DNA of 64,000 nucleotides, taken from NCBI GenBank assembly GCA_026225395.1, contig JAMFSR010000029.1:1-64000 (forward strand). Direction: 5' to 3'. Made by a program: the position numbers and the translations under genes. The stretch is from Granulicella sapmiensis. GTDB taxonomy: Bacteria; Acidobacteriota; Terriglobia; Terriglobales; Acidobacteriaceae. Shown here one piece after another: positions 53,173 through 62,061 of the stretch (position 1 is its first letter; every line of letters starts with the position of its first letter). A model generated the notes under the pieces. The model saw only the letters and a program-made list of their open reading frames with translations, had not been told where the DNA came from and searched no databases.

Positions 53173-53538
53173 TTAGCGGCTACTCAGCACATACTTATTC
53201 CCATCCGCATCCTTGAAGATCGCTGACGTGCCCCAGTGCTCTTTTTTAGGCGCCCGATCGAACTCCACCCCTTTGGCCATCATCGCTGCACCGGTGGCCA
53301 TGGCGTCGTCGCACTGAAACGAGATCGGCTGGAACTCTCCAATCCTAGACTCATGCCCCTCCGGCGTAAACAGCACCAACCCCGTCTCCGCGCCGGGAAT
53401 CATCAGCTCAATCCATCGCTGCTTGCCATCAAACGGCTGGTCGGTAGACACCTTAAGCCCAAGCTTCTCCGTCCAGAACTTCAACGCCACGTCCTGGTCC
53501 TTCACCGGCACACTCACAAACTTGATCCCTCGAATCAT
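53173..53538 (-). CDS. VOC-family (glyoxalase-like) protein
   Basis: A protein of about 121 residues with the vicinal-oxygen-chelate fold: FVSVPVKDQDVALKFWTEKLG, RWIELMIPGAETGLVLFTP, FQCDDAMATGAAMMAKGV and FKDADGNKYVL. This subgroup is PhnB/YhfL-like, with unknown substrate. The start ATG 53538 sits seven bases after AAAGGAGG; two in-frame upstream Met codons are too close to that site. Confidence 0.9.
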   Translation of the reverse strand: MIRGIKFVSVPVKDQDVALKFWTEKLGLKVSTDQPFDGKQRWIELMIPGAETGLVLFTPEGHESRIGEFQPISFQCDDAMATGAAMMAKGVEFDRAPKKEHWGTSAIFKDADGNKYVLSSR

Positions 53539-53625
53539 CGCCATTCCTCCTTTCAACCGAGCATAGGCACTCGCTCAAAGCAAAACAATTGCCCATTCAT
53601 CGCTATACTCATGATCGGTACAGCT

Positions 53626-53925
53626 ATGCCTGCCCAGATCAAGCTCGACGATTACATCCTCGACACGCTGCTCCGCGACCTCACCGGTCACGACCGCAAA
53701 CCCGCGGCCTTTCTCGTCTACCTCTGGCTCGCCGGCGAGCAGTCGCGACGTAAAGCTGCCATCGCGATCAGCTACCAGGATCTAGCCGAAAACACCGGCC
53801 TTTCACGCAGTTCCGCACAGTCCTCCGTCCGGTGGCTGCTGCGCCGGAAGCTTCTCACCGTCACCAAGGCCAACGCCACCGCCATACCCTGCTACACCGC
53901 GCAGTTCCCCTGGCGCCGCACATAG
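53626..53925 (+). CDS. Winged-helix/helix-turn-helix protein
   Basis: A protein of about 99 residues. IKLDDYILDTLLRDLTGHD leads into AAFLVYLWLAGEQSRRKAAI, then a helix-turn-helix ISYQDLAENTGLSRSSAQSS and VRWLLRRKLLTV as the wing. Similar small proteins are transcriptional regulators or replication-initiator-like. ATG 53626 or 53611 could be the start. It is divergent from the VOC gene and likely controls it or itself. Confidence 0.75.
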   Translation: MPAQIKLDDYILDTLLRDLTGHDRKPAAFLVYLWLAGEQSRRKAAIAISYQDLAENTGLSRSSAQSSVRWLLRRKLLTVTKANATAIPCYTAQFPWRRT

Positions 53926-54003
53926 AGCAATCCACAACTTATCCGCAGGCCAGTTCTACATCAGTAACTAGCCATAAGAGCCGCCTTACGCTACGTTGAC
54001 GAC

Positions 54004-54900
54004 ATGCGCCTCTCCCACGCCATCGCCCTGCTTGCCCTCACCACACCGCTCGCCGCCCAAACGTCACTCCACGAGCAAATCGCCACCCTCGCCAAAGACG
54101 CGAAGGGCGAAGTCTACGTCGCCTGCTCGCTGCCCGGCACAAAGCTCGACTGCGACCTGAATCCGCACGGCCATCCGCCGATGCAGTCGACCTTCAAGTT
54201 CCCGCTCGCCATCGCGGTCTTCCAGCAGATCGAGGCCGGCAAGCTGACGCTCGACCAGCCCGTACCCTTTCTCACCTCAGATCTCTACAAAGGCTCCTAC
54301 AGTCCGTTGCAGGACACCCACCCTACCGCAGGCGTCGAGGTGCCCTTACGCGAGCTCATACGCCTGTCCGCCAGTCTCTCCGACAACATCGCCACCGACA
54401 TCCTGCTGCGCCACATCGGTGGCCCACAGGTCGTGCAGCGCTCCATGGATGCACTCGGCGTCCCGGGCATTCACGTCGTCCACTCCGAGCGCGAGCTGCA
54501 CGACGACGAAAACCTCCAGTACCAGGACTCCGCCGAACCCACAGCCATGGTCGCGCTCCTACGCCTTTTCGCCGACCGTTCCCCACTCAACCCGGAGCAC
54601 ACCGCGCTGCTGCAGCAGTGGATGACCGAAACCCCCAGCGCCCCGCACCGCATTAAGGGCCTGCTACCCGCGGGCACCGTGGTCACCCACAAGACCGGCA
54701 CCTCCGGCCTCGATCACGGCTTCTACCCCGCCACCAACGATGTCGGCCTAATTACCCTGCCCGACAGTCGGCGCCTGGCGCTCGCCATCTTCGTGACCAA
54801 CGCCCACGCCGACGACACCACCGACGAATCCGTCATCGCACGCATTGCCAAAGCCGTCTATGACGCGGCCATCACCGCATCGGCTTCCACAACGAAATAA
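54004..54900 (+). CDS. Class A beta-lactamase, subclass A2-like
   Basis: A 298-residue serine beta-lactamase. The signal peptide ends near residue 18 (LAAQ). Active-site motifs are STFK (62-65, Ser70-type), SDN (126-128), the omega loop around Glu162 (SERELHDDENLQYQDSAEP), and KTG (230-232). The omega loop with LQYQ..A.P resembles the subclass A2 group (PER/CME/VEB-like) rather than TEM/SHV. It is likely an intrinsic chromosomal enzyme; resistance spectrum cannot be predicted. No regulator adjoins it. Confidence 0.9.
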   Translation: MRLSHAIALLALTTPLAAQTSLHEQIATLAKDAKGEVYVACSLPGTKLDCDLNPHGHPPMQSTFKFPLAIAVFQQIEAGKLTLDQPVPFLTSDLYKGSYSPLQDTHPTAGVEVPLRELIRLSASLSDNIATDILLRHIGGPQVVQRSMDALGVPGIHVVHSERELHDDENLQYQDSAEPTAMVALLRLFADRSPLNPEHTALLQQWMTETPSAPHRIKGLLPAGTVVTHKTGTSGLDHGFYPATNDVGLITLPDSRRLALAIFVTNAHADDTTDESVIARIAKAVYDAAITASASTTK

Positions 54901-54921
54901 GACGGACCGTCTATGCTCACA

Positions 54922-55347
54922 TCAAAAAGGCGGATTTTCAAAATCGGCAATGAATTGAATTCCCGGCACATGCAGTCTCTTCTTCAACAACTGCTTGTCA
55001 CCTGTCAGGAAGAGATCCGTCTTATTTGCCGCTGCACATGCCAGGTGCAGCGAATCAGGCGATTTGAGGCCGAACTCCGCTCGCAATCTCCGAAAAGGCT
55101 CTACGGATTCGTCGTCGAAACTGACCAGCGTAAACCCCATTTCATCCAACGTCTTTCGTAAGATGATCGCCGAGGTTTCCCCTCCGGCCATACCGGCTGA
55201 AGCTTCCGCTAAAGAAAGATAGCTCGTAAACAGCACATCTCCGCGCCGTCGCGATTGCGCCAACACCGCGAGAACGGCTGGAGCGAAACGGGGATGACCC
55301 TCTAAAAGATAGATGAAGAGCATTGCATCCCAAAAAACCCGACTCAT
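54922..55347 (-). CDS. PIN-domain nuclease, VapC-like toxin
   Basis: A 141-residue PIN protein. The first acidic residue is in VFWDAMLFIYLLEG (Asp8), the second in YLSLAEASAG, and the third and fourth in KSPDSLHLACA and FLTGDKQL, so the metal site looks complete. VapC toxins cleave tRNA or rRNA. Its ATG overlaps the stop of the upstream gene by four bases (ATGA), the usual antitoxin-toxin arrangement, but that partner is not a known VapB type. Confidence 0.87.
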   Translation of the reverse strand: MSRVFWDAMLFIYLLEGHPRFAPAVLAVLAQSRRRGDVLFTSYLSLAEASAGMAGGETSAIILRKTLDEMGFTLVSFDDESVEPFRRLRAEFGLKSPDSLHLACAAANKTDLFLTGDKQLLKKRLHVPGIQFIADFENPPF

Positions 55348-55778
55348 GCTTCATCCTCGGATCGAACCCATCTCAGATAGCCTTCCGTTCCGCCGCGCGC
55401 GGTGATCTCTTTTTTCATCAATCCGCGAATCTTCGACGTGACGCGCAAAGCCCACTCCTCAGGTGTCTCGTTCCGCTTCTCGACATGCTCGTCAGGGATT
55501 GAGCCTTCAACAAACCGAAAATGATAGACGACCGTCGGGCTCTGTCCGGAAGGTGGACCATCCCAATGATCAAGTACGATGCCATTCTCGTTCTGGAACT
55601 TGTTGCCTCGAAGCGCAGAGCAAACCAGCGGAGTGCGACCGGTAGGCATTCCCTTCTTCTTCAAATCCGCTTCCACGGGTTTCACCGCGATAGAGAACTT
55701 TTTTTCACCACGTCGACGAGCCGGCTTTACATAAGCATCTGTAGCGAATTTGCGAATATATCCCGCGTCAATTGTCAT
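55344..55778 (-). CDS. Unrecognised protein coupled to the PIN toxin, putative antitoxin
   Basis: A 144-residue protein. It is basic at the N-terminus (IRKFATDAYVKPARRRGEKKF), with a central LVCSALRGNKFQNENGIVLDH, then VVYHFRFVEGS and a helical end EEWALRVTSKIRGLMKKEIT. No AbrB, RHH or HTH motif is seen, unlike standard VapB antitoxins, and at 144 residues it is larger than most. Its ATGA overlap with the PIN gene is the main evidence for an antitoxin role. Confidence 0.55.
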   Translation of the reverse strand: MTIDAGYIRKFATDAYVKPARRRGEKKFSIAVKPVEADLKKKGMPTGRTPLVCSALRGNKFQNENGIVLDHWDGPPSGQSPTVVYHFRFVEGSIPDEHVEKRNETPEEWALRVTSKIRGLMKKEITARGGTEGYLRWVRSEDEA

Positions 55779-55846
55779 AAGAACCTCTATGCAGCAAGAA
55801 CCTACAAACTAAAATAGCATAGAATACAATTTATGAAATAGAACTT

Positions 55847-56764
55847 CTATTGCACTTCCGAGCCTCCACCAAACGTATTGCAACTCGCAGGCGTCCCGCC
55901 GTTCAGCCCCGCATTGAACCAATGCTCCCTTTGAGCAGAAGACCCATGCGTCCAGGTCTCCGGGCTCACCGCCCTTCCGCTCATCTTCTCCAGATGGTCA
56001 TCCCCAACCGCCGCCGCCGCGCTCAACGCCGCAGCCACATCGCCGGTCTGCACTATCCCGCGCTCCTGCGCCGAGTGCGCCCACACGCCTGCATAGCAAT
56101 CAGCTTGTAGCTCCGTATCCACACTCAGATGCAGCCGCTGGTCCGGCTCCTGCTGCGAGAGCCGCTGCACCTTCGCCTCGATCCCCGTCAGCTTCTGCAC
56201 ATGGTGCCCCAGCTCATGCGCGATCACATACGCCTGCGCGAAGTCAGCCGTGCTGCCGCCGAACTTCTTCAGCTCATCCCAGAAGTCGAGATCGATATAA
56301 ACCTTCTCATCTTCCGGACAATAAAACGGCCCCGTGGAAGCCTGCGCCGTTCCACACCCTGAGTACGTAGCCCCGCGATACAGCACCAGCTTCGCATGCC
56401 GATACTGCTTACCCTGCTGCTGAAAGATCCCCGTCCACGTCTTCTGCACATCGTCCAGCACAAACGACACCAACTGCGCATCGCGATCCCCACCCACGCG
56501 CGATCCCTGCATTCCCGGCGCTTCACGATTCGGCTGATCGGGCCGCACCTGCTGCGTCGGAGCACCCGAACCACCACCGTTGAACAGCCCACCCAGAAAG
56601 TTATGCCCCGTCACCAGGCTGATTACCAGCAGCACCAGGAACCCCACAATCCCAATTCCCCCACCGCCGAAGCCCCCGCCACCAAACCCGAAGCCACCAC
56701 CACCGCCGGAGTCATCCCTGCGGTCCTCGACATCGCTACTCATTCCCCCGGGCGTCCATTCCAT
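55847..56764 (-). CDS. ypfJ: YpfJ-family neutral zinc metallopeptidase
   Basis: A 305-residue membrane-anchored protease of the KPN_02809/YpfJ group. The Gly-rich N-terminus leads into one helix (GIVGFLVLLVISLVTG). The catalytic part has AYVIAHELGHHVQKLTG (HExxH) and ELQADCYAGVWAH with the third ligand, as in related enzymes. Function is poorly known. Typical size for the family. Confidence 0.93.
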   Translation of the reverse strand: MEWTPGGMSSDVEDRRDDSGGGGGFGFGGGGFGGGGIGIVGFLVLLVISLVTGHNFLGGLFNGGGSGAPTQQVRPDQPNREAPGMQGSRVGGDRDAQLVSFVLDDVQKTWTGIFQQQGKQYRHAKLVLYRGATYSGCGTAQASTGPFYCPEDEKVYIDLDFWDELKKFGGSTADFAQAYVIAHELGHHVQKLTGIEAKVQRLSQQEPDQRLHLSVDTELQADCYAGVWAHSAQERGIVQTGDVAAALSAAAAVGDDHLEKMSGRAVSPETWTHGSSAQREHWFNAGLNGGTPASCNTFGGGSEVQ

Positions 56765-56862
56765 CGTCGCGTCTCCTTGTCCCCCCTCTAGGATGCCTCA
56801 TCCGGCCCTCAAAGTTTGAGGGAACCACCCGGCGAAACCTGTCGTACCCTCTTCACAAGCCG

Positions 56863-58464
56863 ATGACCACCACAACCGTAGTCCGCCCAGCCGACCCAAC
56901 CCTCCGCGCCGCTCTCCGTCTCGCAACCCTCTTCGCTGCCATCAAGCTGCTGCTCCACTTCGCGCTGACCCTCTATACGCAGCACCTTGGCTACAGCTAC
57001 TTCCGCGACGAGTTCTACTACATCGCCTGCGGCCATCACCTTGCCTGGGGTTACGTCGACCACGGACCAATCGTCGCCGTGCAGGCACGCCTCGGCGAAA
57101 TTCTCTTCGGCGACTCGCTTTTCTCCATCCGCATTCTCTCCGCACTCGCCGGAGCCGTCATGGTCTTCCTCGGCGGCATCCTCGCGTGGTCGCTCGGCGG
57201 CAAGCGGCCGGCACAAGCTTTGGCCATGTTCGGCCTCATCTGCTGCCCGCAGTACATCGGCCTCGACGGCTTCCTCTCGATGAACTCCTGCGAAGCCATG
57301 TTCTGGAGCTTCTGCCTGCTTGCCGTCATCCTCATCCAGCGTGGCTACTCCGCACGGCTGTGGTGGACGCTTCTCGGCATCGCCGCCGGCATCGGCCTTC
57401 TCAACAAGCCATCGATGGCCTTCTTCCTCGTCTCGCTCGGCGCCGCTCTGCTCCTCACGCCGCAGCGAAAACTCCTTTTCACCCGCTACGCCGCGCTCGG
57501 CATCGCCCTGCTCATCGTCATCGCCCTGCCCAACGTCCTCTGGCAGATCCACAACCACTGGCCGACGCTGGAGTTCCTGCGGAACGGACGCGAAAGTGGA
57601 AAAAACACGGTACTCACGCCGCTCCAGTTTTGCGGCGCGCAGCTACTCAACATGAATCCGTTGAATGCCCTGCTTTGGGTCACGGGCGTCGTTGCGCTGC
57701 TCCGCGCAAAGTCGATCAAGGCCTCACAGTGGCTCGGCCTCACGTATCTCGTCTTCTTCGCGATCATGTTCCTCATGCACGCGAAGGATTACTACCTCTC
57801 CGGCATCTACCCTGCATACTTCGCCGCCGGAGCCATCGCCTGGGAGCATCGCTTCGCAGCCTCACGCTCCGTGCAGCGGGACCGTATCGCGGCCTTCCCT
57901 ATCTTTGAATCCATTCTGCTGCTGAACACAATCTTCATCCTTCCGCTGGCATCGCCCGTACTTCGCCCCGCGGAGTGGGTGCGCTACACCACCGCGACAC
58001 ATCTTGCCACCAAGCCCACTGAAACATCCGATTCCGGCCCGATGCCACAGTTCTTCGCCGACCGCTTCGGCTGGGACCAGCAATACGACATCGTCTCCAA
58101 AGCGTTCCACACCCTCAGCTCCGCCGACCAGCAGCGCGTCTGCATCTTCGGCGGCAACTATGGCGATGCGGGCAACATCGACTTCCGCAACCGACTCCTG
58201 CACGACACCCTCCCGCCCGCCCTCAGCGGCCAGAACAGTTACTGGATGTGGGGCAGCCATAACTGCGACCCCGAAGTCTCCATCGCGATCATCTCCGACA
58301 GCCCCGAGAGGATCTCCCTCAAATACAACTCCGTCACACTGCTCGGCCGGCCCGATGCCAGTCCCTACGCCATGCCGTATGAGCGTCACCGCCGCATCTA
58401 CCTGCTTCGCGGCCGGAAACCCACAGCACCCTTCAACTGGGCCGACGAACGCTTCTACTACTAA
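56863..58464 (+). CDS. Family 39 glycosyltransferase (ArnT/PMT-like)
   Basis: A 533-residue multi-spanning membrane enzyme. After the first helix comes the PMT loop YFRDEFYYIACGHHLAWGYVDHGP with the Asp-Glu pair, then SMNSCEAMFWSF and LLNKPSMAFFL between helices; about 10-11 helices are expected up to residue ~370, with a soluble C-terminal domain. It transfers a sugar from a polyprenyl-phosphate donor to lipid or protein. Acceptor not evident. A heptad array follows the stop. Confidence 0.87.
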   Translation: MTTTTVVRPADPTLRAALRLATLFAAIKLLLHFALTLYTQHLGYSYFRDEFYYIACGHHLAWGYVDHGPIVAVQARLGEILFGDSLFSIRILSALAGAVMVFLGGILAWSLGGKRPAQALAMFGLICCPQYIGLDGFLSMNSCEAMFWSFCLLAVILIQRGYSARLWWTLLGIAAGIGLLNKPSMAFFLVSLGAALLLTPQRKLLFTRYAALGIALLIVIALPNVLWQIHNHWPTLEFLRNGRESGKNTVLTPLQFCGAQLLNMNPLNALLWVTGVVALLRAKSIKASQWLGLTYLVFFAIMFLMHAKDYYLSGIYPAYFAAGAIAWEHRFAASRSVQRDRIAAFPIFESILLLNTIFILPLASPVLRPAEWVRYTTATHLATKPTETSDSGPMPQFFADRFGWDQQYDIVSKAFHTLSSADQQRVCIFGGNYGDAGNIDFRNRLLHDTLPPALSGQNSYWMWGSHNCDPEVSIAIISDSPERISLKYNSVTLLGRPDASPYAMPYERHRRIYLLRGRKPTAPFNWADERFYY

Positions 58465-58492
58465 AACCTGAAACCTAACACCTGAAACCTGC
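58465..58492 (+). repeat. Heptanucleotide tandem array after the GT39 gene
   Basis: Units AACCTGA, AACCTAA, CACCTGA, AACCTGC. The sequence continues CTCTCCG and the permease ATG is 26 bases on. Nearly the same as the array before murI (63704-63731). Confidence 0.85.
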
Positions 58493-58518
58493 CTCTCCGT
58501 GCTACTCTCCAGCCATCC

Positions 58519-59901
58519 ATGGAGAACTCTGCAAACCCTGAAGGCGACGGCCTTCCCCGCGTCCTCACCGCGACCCACGCGACCGCCATTGTCGTCGGCA
58601 TCATCATCGGCTCGGGCATCTTCCTCGTCCCGCGCGAGATGATGGCCGCGGTCGGCAACAGCCGCACCGTCTTCTCCGTTTGGATCACCGGCGGTCTGCT
58701 CTCGCTCTTCGGCGCGATGACCTACGCTGAGCTAGCCGCCATGCGCCCCAGGGTCGGCGGCGACTACGCCTTTCTCCACGCGGCGTACGGCCCGCTCATC
58801 GCCTTTCTCTACACGTGGACGATGACGCTCATCTCCACGCCCGCCACCATCGCCACCATCGCGCTCGGCCTGGTCCGTGTGCTCGGCACCTTTCAGGCCT
58901 TCGCCTTCTTCGCACGACCCGCGATAGGCTCCTTCGTATGGGGACAGCTCATAGCCATCGTCGCCACGTTCCTCGTCACGATGCTCAACATCGTCAGCAC
59001 GCGCGACTCCGCCAACGTCCAAACGCTGCTCACCTGGCTCAAAGTCCTTCTGGTCCTCGTCGTCGCCGGCTTCTGCTTCGCCGGAGCAAGCCACACCTCA
59101 GCACAAACAGGCCTGCACAACTTCGCCACCACCTTCACCGCAGCCCGCGGAGGCTTCGCCGGCTTCATGGTCGCGCTTACCGCCGCGCTCTGGGCCTACG
59201 ACGGCTGGTCTGACGTCACGCAGCTTGCGGGCGAAGTGCAGAAGCCGCAACGATCCCTCCCCATCGCCCTCATCGGCGGCGTCGCCACCGTCGGCATCCT
59301 CTACATGCTCACCAACGCGGCGGTGCAGTACGTCCTGCCTGCCGCAATCATCGCCACCGCCGAGCGCCCCGCAGCCGACGCCATGCAGCTCGTCGCCGGC
59401 CATCTCGGTGCATGGATCATCTCCATCGCCATGGCCATCAGCGTCACCGCAACCTTCGTCGGCAGCTCACTCTCCAACGCCCGCATCCCCTTCGCCGCTG
59501 CCAACGACGGCCTCTTCCCCGCCGTCCTCGGCTCCGTGCAGCCCCGCTACCGCACGCCCTGGGCATCGCTGCTTCTCCAAGGCTCCCTTGCCTCGCTCCT
59601 GATCCTCGCCGTCGGCAAGTTCCAGGCCCTCTTCTCGCTCGCCATCTTCGCGGAGTGGCTTTTCTATGCCATCACCATCTCCACGGTCTTCGTCTTCCGC
59701 AAGCGCGAACCAACCGCCGACCGCCCCTACCGCGTCACCGGCTACCCCATCGTCCCCGCCCTCTTCATTCTCGCCGCACTGGTACTTCTCGTCTTCAGCT
59801 TCGCCGACCAGCCCCGCAACTCCATCGCCGGTTCGATCGTCATCCTCTGCGGCATCCCGATCTATTTCCTCACACAGCGCCGCAAACGTACCATGGTCTA
59901 A
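58519..59901 (+). CDS. APC-superfamily amino acid permease
   Basis: A 460-residue transporter with about 12 membrane segments. The first unwound helix holds VVGIIIGSGIFLVPREM, typical of the LAT/YfnA-like group; later come MRPRVGGDYAFLHAAYGP and AAANDGLFPAVLG. The substrate is probably a neutral or cationic amino acid. The open frame closes just before rsmA, with another heptad array between. Confidence 0.9.
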   Translation: MENSANPEGDGLPRVLTATHATAIVVGIIIGSGIFLVPREMMAAVGNSRTVFSVWITGGLLSLFGAMTYAELAAMRPRVGGDYAFLHAAYGPLIAFLYTWTMTLISTPATIATIALGLVRVLGTFQAFAFFARPAIGSFVWGQLIAIVATFLVTMLNIVSTRDSANVQTLLTWLKVLLVLVVAGFCFAGASHTSAQTGLHNFATTFTAARGGFAGFMVALTAALWAYDGWSDVTQLAGEVQKPQRSLPIALIGGVATVGILYMLTNAAVQYVLPAAIIATAERPAADAMQLVAGHLGAWIISIAMAISVTATFVGSSLSNARIPFAAANDGLFPAVLGSVQPRYRTPWASLLLQGSLASLLILAVGKFQALFSLAIFAEWLFYAITISTVFVFRKREPTADRPYRVTGYPIVPALFILAALVLLVFSFADQPRNSIAGSIVILCGIPIYFLTQRRKRTMV

Positions 59902-59914
59902 CGGCAGTCGGAAC

Positions 59915-59948
59915 TACTTCCTATTTCCTACTTCCTATTTCCTGCCTT
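59915..59948 (+). repeat. Heptanucleotide tandem array before rsmA
   Basis: Strict ABAB pattern: TACTTCC, TATTTCC, TACTTCC, TATTTCC, followed by TGCCTT and the ATG of rsmA with no gap. Confidence 0.87.
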
Positions 59949-60764
59949 ATGAAGAAACCCAAGCTCGGCCAGAACTTTCTCATCGACGAAGACGCCTGCC
60001 GCCGCATCGCCGGCTCTCTCGGGGACACCTCCACCCGAACCGTCGTCGAAATCGGCCCCGGCCATGGCGCCATCACCGACATCCTCGCCCCACGCTGCGC
60101 CCGCCTCCACTGCATCGAGTTCGACCCCGCCCTCGCCCGCGAACTAGCCTTCCGCTTCCGCAACGACCCTCACGTCACCATCCACAACGCGGACATCCTC
60201 CAAACAGATCTCGCCGCACTGTTTCCGACCGCAGGCGAACCCTGGGCCGTGGGCCCTGAACCCTGGACCCTCGATATCCTCGGCAACCTCCCGTACTACA
60301 TCACTTCAGACATCCTTCTCCACCTCTTCACCTTCGCCCGCACCGGCCTGCTCTCCCGCGCGGTGCTGATGATGCAGCGCGAAGTCGCCGACCGCATCGC
60401 CGCCGCTCCTGGCTCCAGCGAGTACGGCGCGCTCTCGGCCTTCACCCAGCTCCACGCCCACATTACCAACCTCTTCACGCTGCCACCCGGCGCCTTCAGC
60501 CCACCACCCGACGTCTACTCCACCGTCCTACGCCTCGACTTCGCTCCCCGCTTCACCGAACTCCAGGTAGACCCCGAAGGCTTCAACAAATTCCTCCGTT
60601 CCACCTTCATGCAGAAACGCAAGACGCTAGCCAACAACCTTCGCACCGCCGGTTTCAACGCCGCCCAACTAACCACCGCCTGGCCCGCAAGCATCCCACT
60701 ACTCGCCCGCTCCGAAGCCGTGCCCCTCGAAGCGATGGCAGAACTCTACAAAGCCCTAAACTAA
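59949..60764 (+). CDS. rsmA: 16S rRNA (adenine1518/1519-N6)-dimethyltransferase
   Basis: A 271-residue KsgA. Motif I is VVEIGPGHGAITDIL, preceded by KLGQNFLIDE; the catalytic motif is DILGNLPYYIT; MMQREVADRIAA and SEYGALSAFTQLH follow; the C-terminal helical domain ends RSTFMQKRKTLANNLR. A short extra loop (FPTAGEPWAVGPEPWTL) near residue 95 is not usual. The start ATG lies directly at the end of a heptad array, without a Shine-Dalgarno. Confidence 0.95.
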   Translation: MKKPKLGQNFLIDEDACRRIAGSLGDTSTRTVVEIGPGHGAITDILAPRCARLHCIEFDPALARELAFRFRNDPHVTIHNADILQTDLAALFPTAGEPWAVGPEPWTLDILGNLPYYITSDILLHLFTFARTGLLSRAVLMMQREVADRIAAAPGSSEYGALSAFTQLHAHITNLFTLPPGAFSPPPDVYSTVLRLDFAPRFTELQVDPEGFNKFLRSTFMQKRKTLANNLRTAGFNAAQLTTAWPASIPLLARSEAVPLEAMAELYKALN

Positions 60765-60826
60765 ACGCCGCAAGCATTCGTTGTCGCTTTTGCTTTTCTT
60801 TCTTCCATTCCCGAAAGGAATCTACT

Positions 60827-61447
60827 TCACCGAACCGCAGCGGGCGTCGCACCCTCCAGCAAATGCGCCGCCTTGCTCCGCACACGCTCCATCAGCCTTT
60901 CGTCGCCCACAATCCCCTGCAGCACCGGCGCAATATTCTGCAGCTCGATCGCCCGCCCAGCCTTCACCTCATCCATCAGCGAATCCAGCGTCGCATCCAG
61001 CCCCAGCCGATCGAACCGCCGCTCATGCGCCAGTTGCTCCCCCATCTGCAGCGTCTCGACCATCGCCATGAACGCGTCAGTCGCATCGCGCACCTTTGCG
61101 TCGTCCGAATAATTGAATGCGCACTCCGAAACCTGATCGTTATCAAACGACCGCAGCATCTTCTTTCCTGTCTGTGCAATTCCTTTGAGGTGCGTCTCGC
61201 ACTGCCCGCTCTCAATCGTCTGCCGAGCCGCAAAGGCCGTCTTCACCGTAGCCGCGCTCACATGTAGCGGCTGCACCACCCCATCCACACCCTCGCGGTA
61301 ACCCCCTTCACCGTTCTCATCCACTGAGATCGTATAAACCTTCGCCGCCTTATCCACCGGCTCAAATCTGTACTCCACCGCCTGCCTCAACCCACCCGGC
61401 CCCGCCGCAGCCACCGTCAATCCCACCGCCAGCACCAGCGCCCTCAC
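60827..61447 (-). CDS. Exported protein of unknown function
   Basis: A 206-residue protein with a short signal peptide (LVLAVGLTVAAAG). The body has VEYRFEPVDKAAKVYTISVDENGEGGYRE, then HLKGIAQTGKKMLRSFDNDQV, and a helical C-terminal half (AFMAMVETLQMGEQLAHERRF). No domain is recognised. GTG 61447 overlaps the ruvC stop by four bases (GTGA), so the two are co-expressed. Confidence 0.7.
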   Translation of the reverse strand: MRALVLAVGLTVAAAGPGGLRQAVEYRFEPVDKAAKVYTISVDENGEGGYREGVDGVVQPLHVSAATVKTAFAARQTIESGQCETHLKGIAQTGKKMLRSFDNDQVSECAFNYSDDAKVRDATDAFMAMVETLQMGEQLAHERRFDRLGLDATLDSLMDEVKAGRAIELQNIAPVLQGIVGDERLMERVRSKAAHLLEGATPAAVR

Positions 61448-61947
61448 CGTCGCAAAGCCTCAGCCGTCTGCGCATGATGAATATGACAGATCGCAATCGC
61501 CAGCGCATCCGCCGCATCCGCGGGCTTCGGAGCCTCATCCAGCTCCAGCAGCCGAGCCACCATAAACTGCACCTGTTCCTTGGCCGCGAGACCATACCCC
61601 ACGACGGCGCTCTTGATCGAAAGCGGCGCATACTCCGCGACAGCCAGCCCGCAGTTGGCCGCAGCCAGCATGGCCACGCCCCGCACCTGACCCAGCTTCA
61701 GCGCGCTCTTGGCGTTGGCGGAGAAGAAAACCTCTTCAATCGCGACCATCTCCGGCTGCCAGAGCTGCATCAGCGCGGAGAGCTCGGCATACACCTGTGC
61801 CAGCCGCATCGAGGTCGTATCTTTTTTGCTCAGCTTCACCGCGCCCGCGCACAGATAGCGCAGCTTCGGCGTCCGGGCCTCAAAGTCCACCTCGACCACG
61901 CCGTAGCCCGTAAACTCCGTCCCGCAATCGACGCCGAACACCCGCAT
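61444..61947 (-). CDS. ruvC: Holliday junction resolvase RuvC
   Basis: A 167-residue endodeoxyribonuclease. Acidic site residues are in VFGVDCGTEF (Asp), MVAIEEVFF (Glu) and ADAADALAIAICH (Asp-Asp). KSALKLGQVRGV is the DNA-binding helix. The ATG at 61947 is the conserved start. ruvA and ruvB are not in the window. Confidence 0.95.
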   Translation of the reverse strand: MRVFGVDCGTEFTGYGVVEVDFEARTPKLRYLCAGAVKLSKKDTTSMRLAQVYAELSALMQLWQPEMVAIEEVFFSANAKSALKLGQVRGVAMLAAANCGLAVAEYAPLSIKSAVVGYGLAAKEQVQFMVARLLELDEAPKPADAADALAIAICHIHHAQTAEALRR

Positions 61948-62061
61948 AGCCGTAAGTCTAACGCCCCGCTCGCCGTCTTCGCAGCAGCGCGCATCAAACC
62001 CGTTACAATCAGACCGACCGGACACCCGCTCGACGAAAGCCAGCCACCCCTGAACCCCTGC

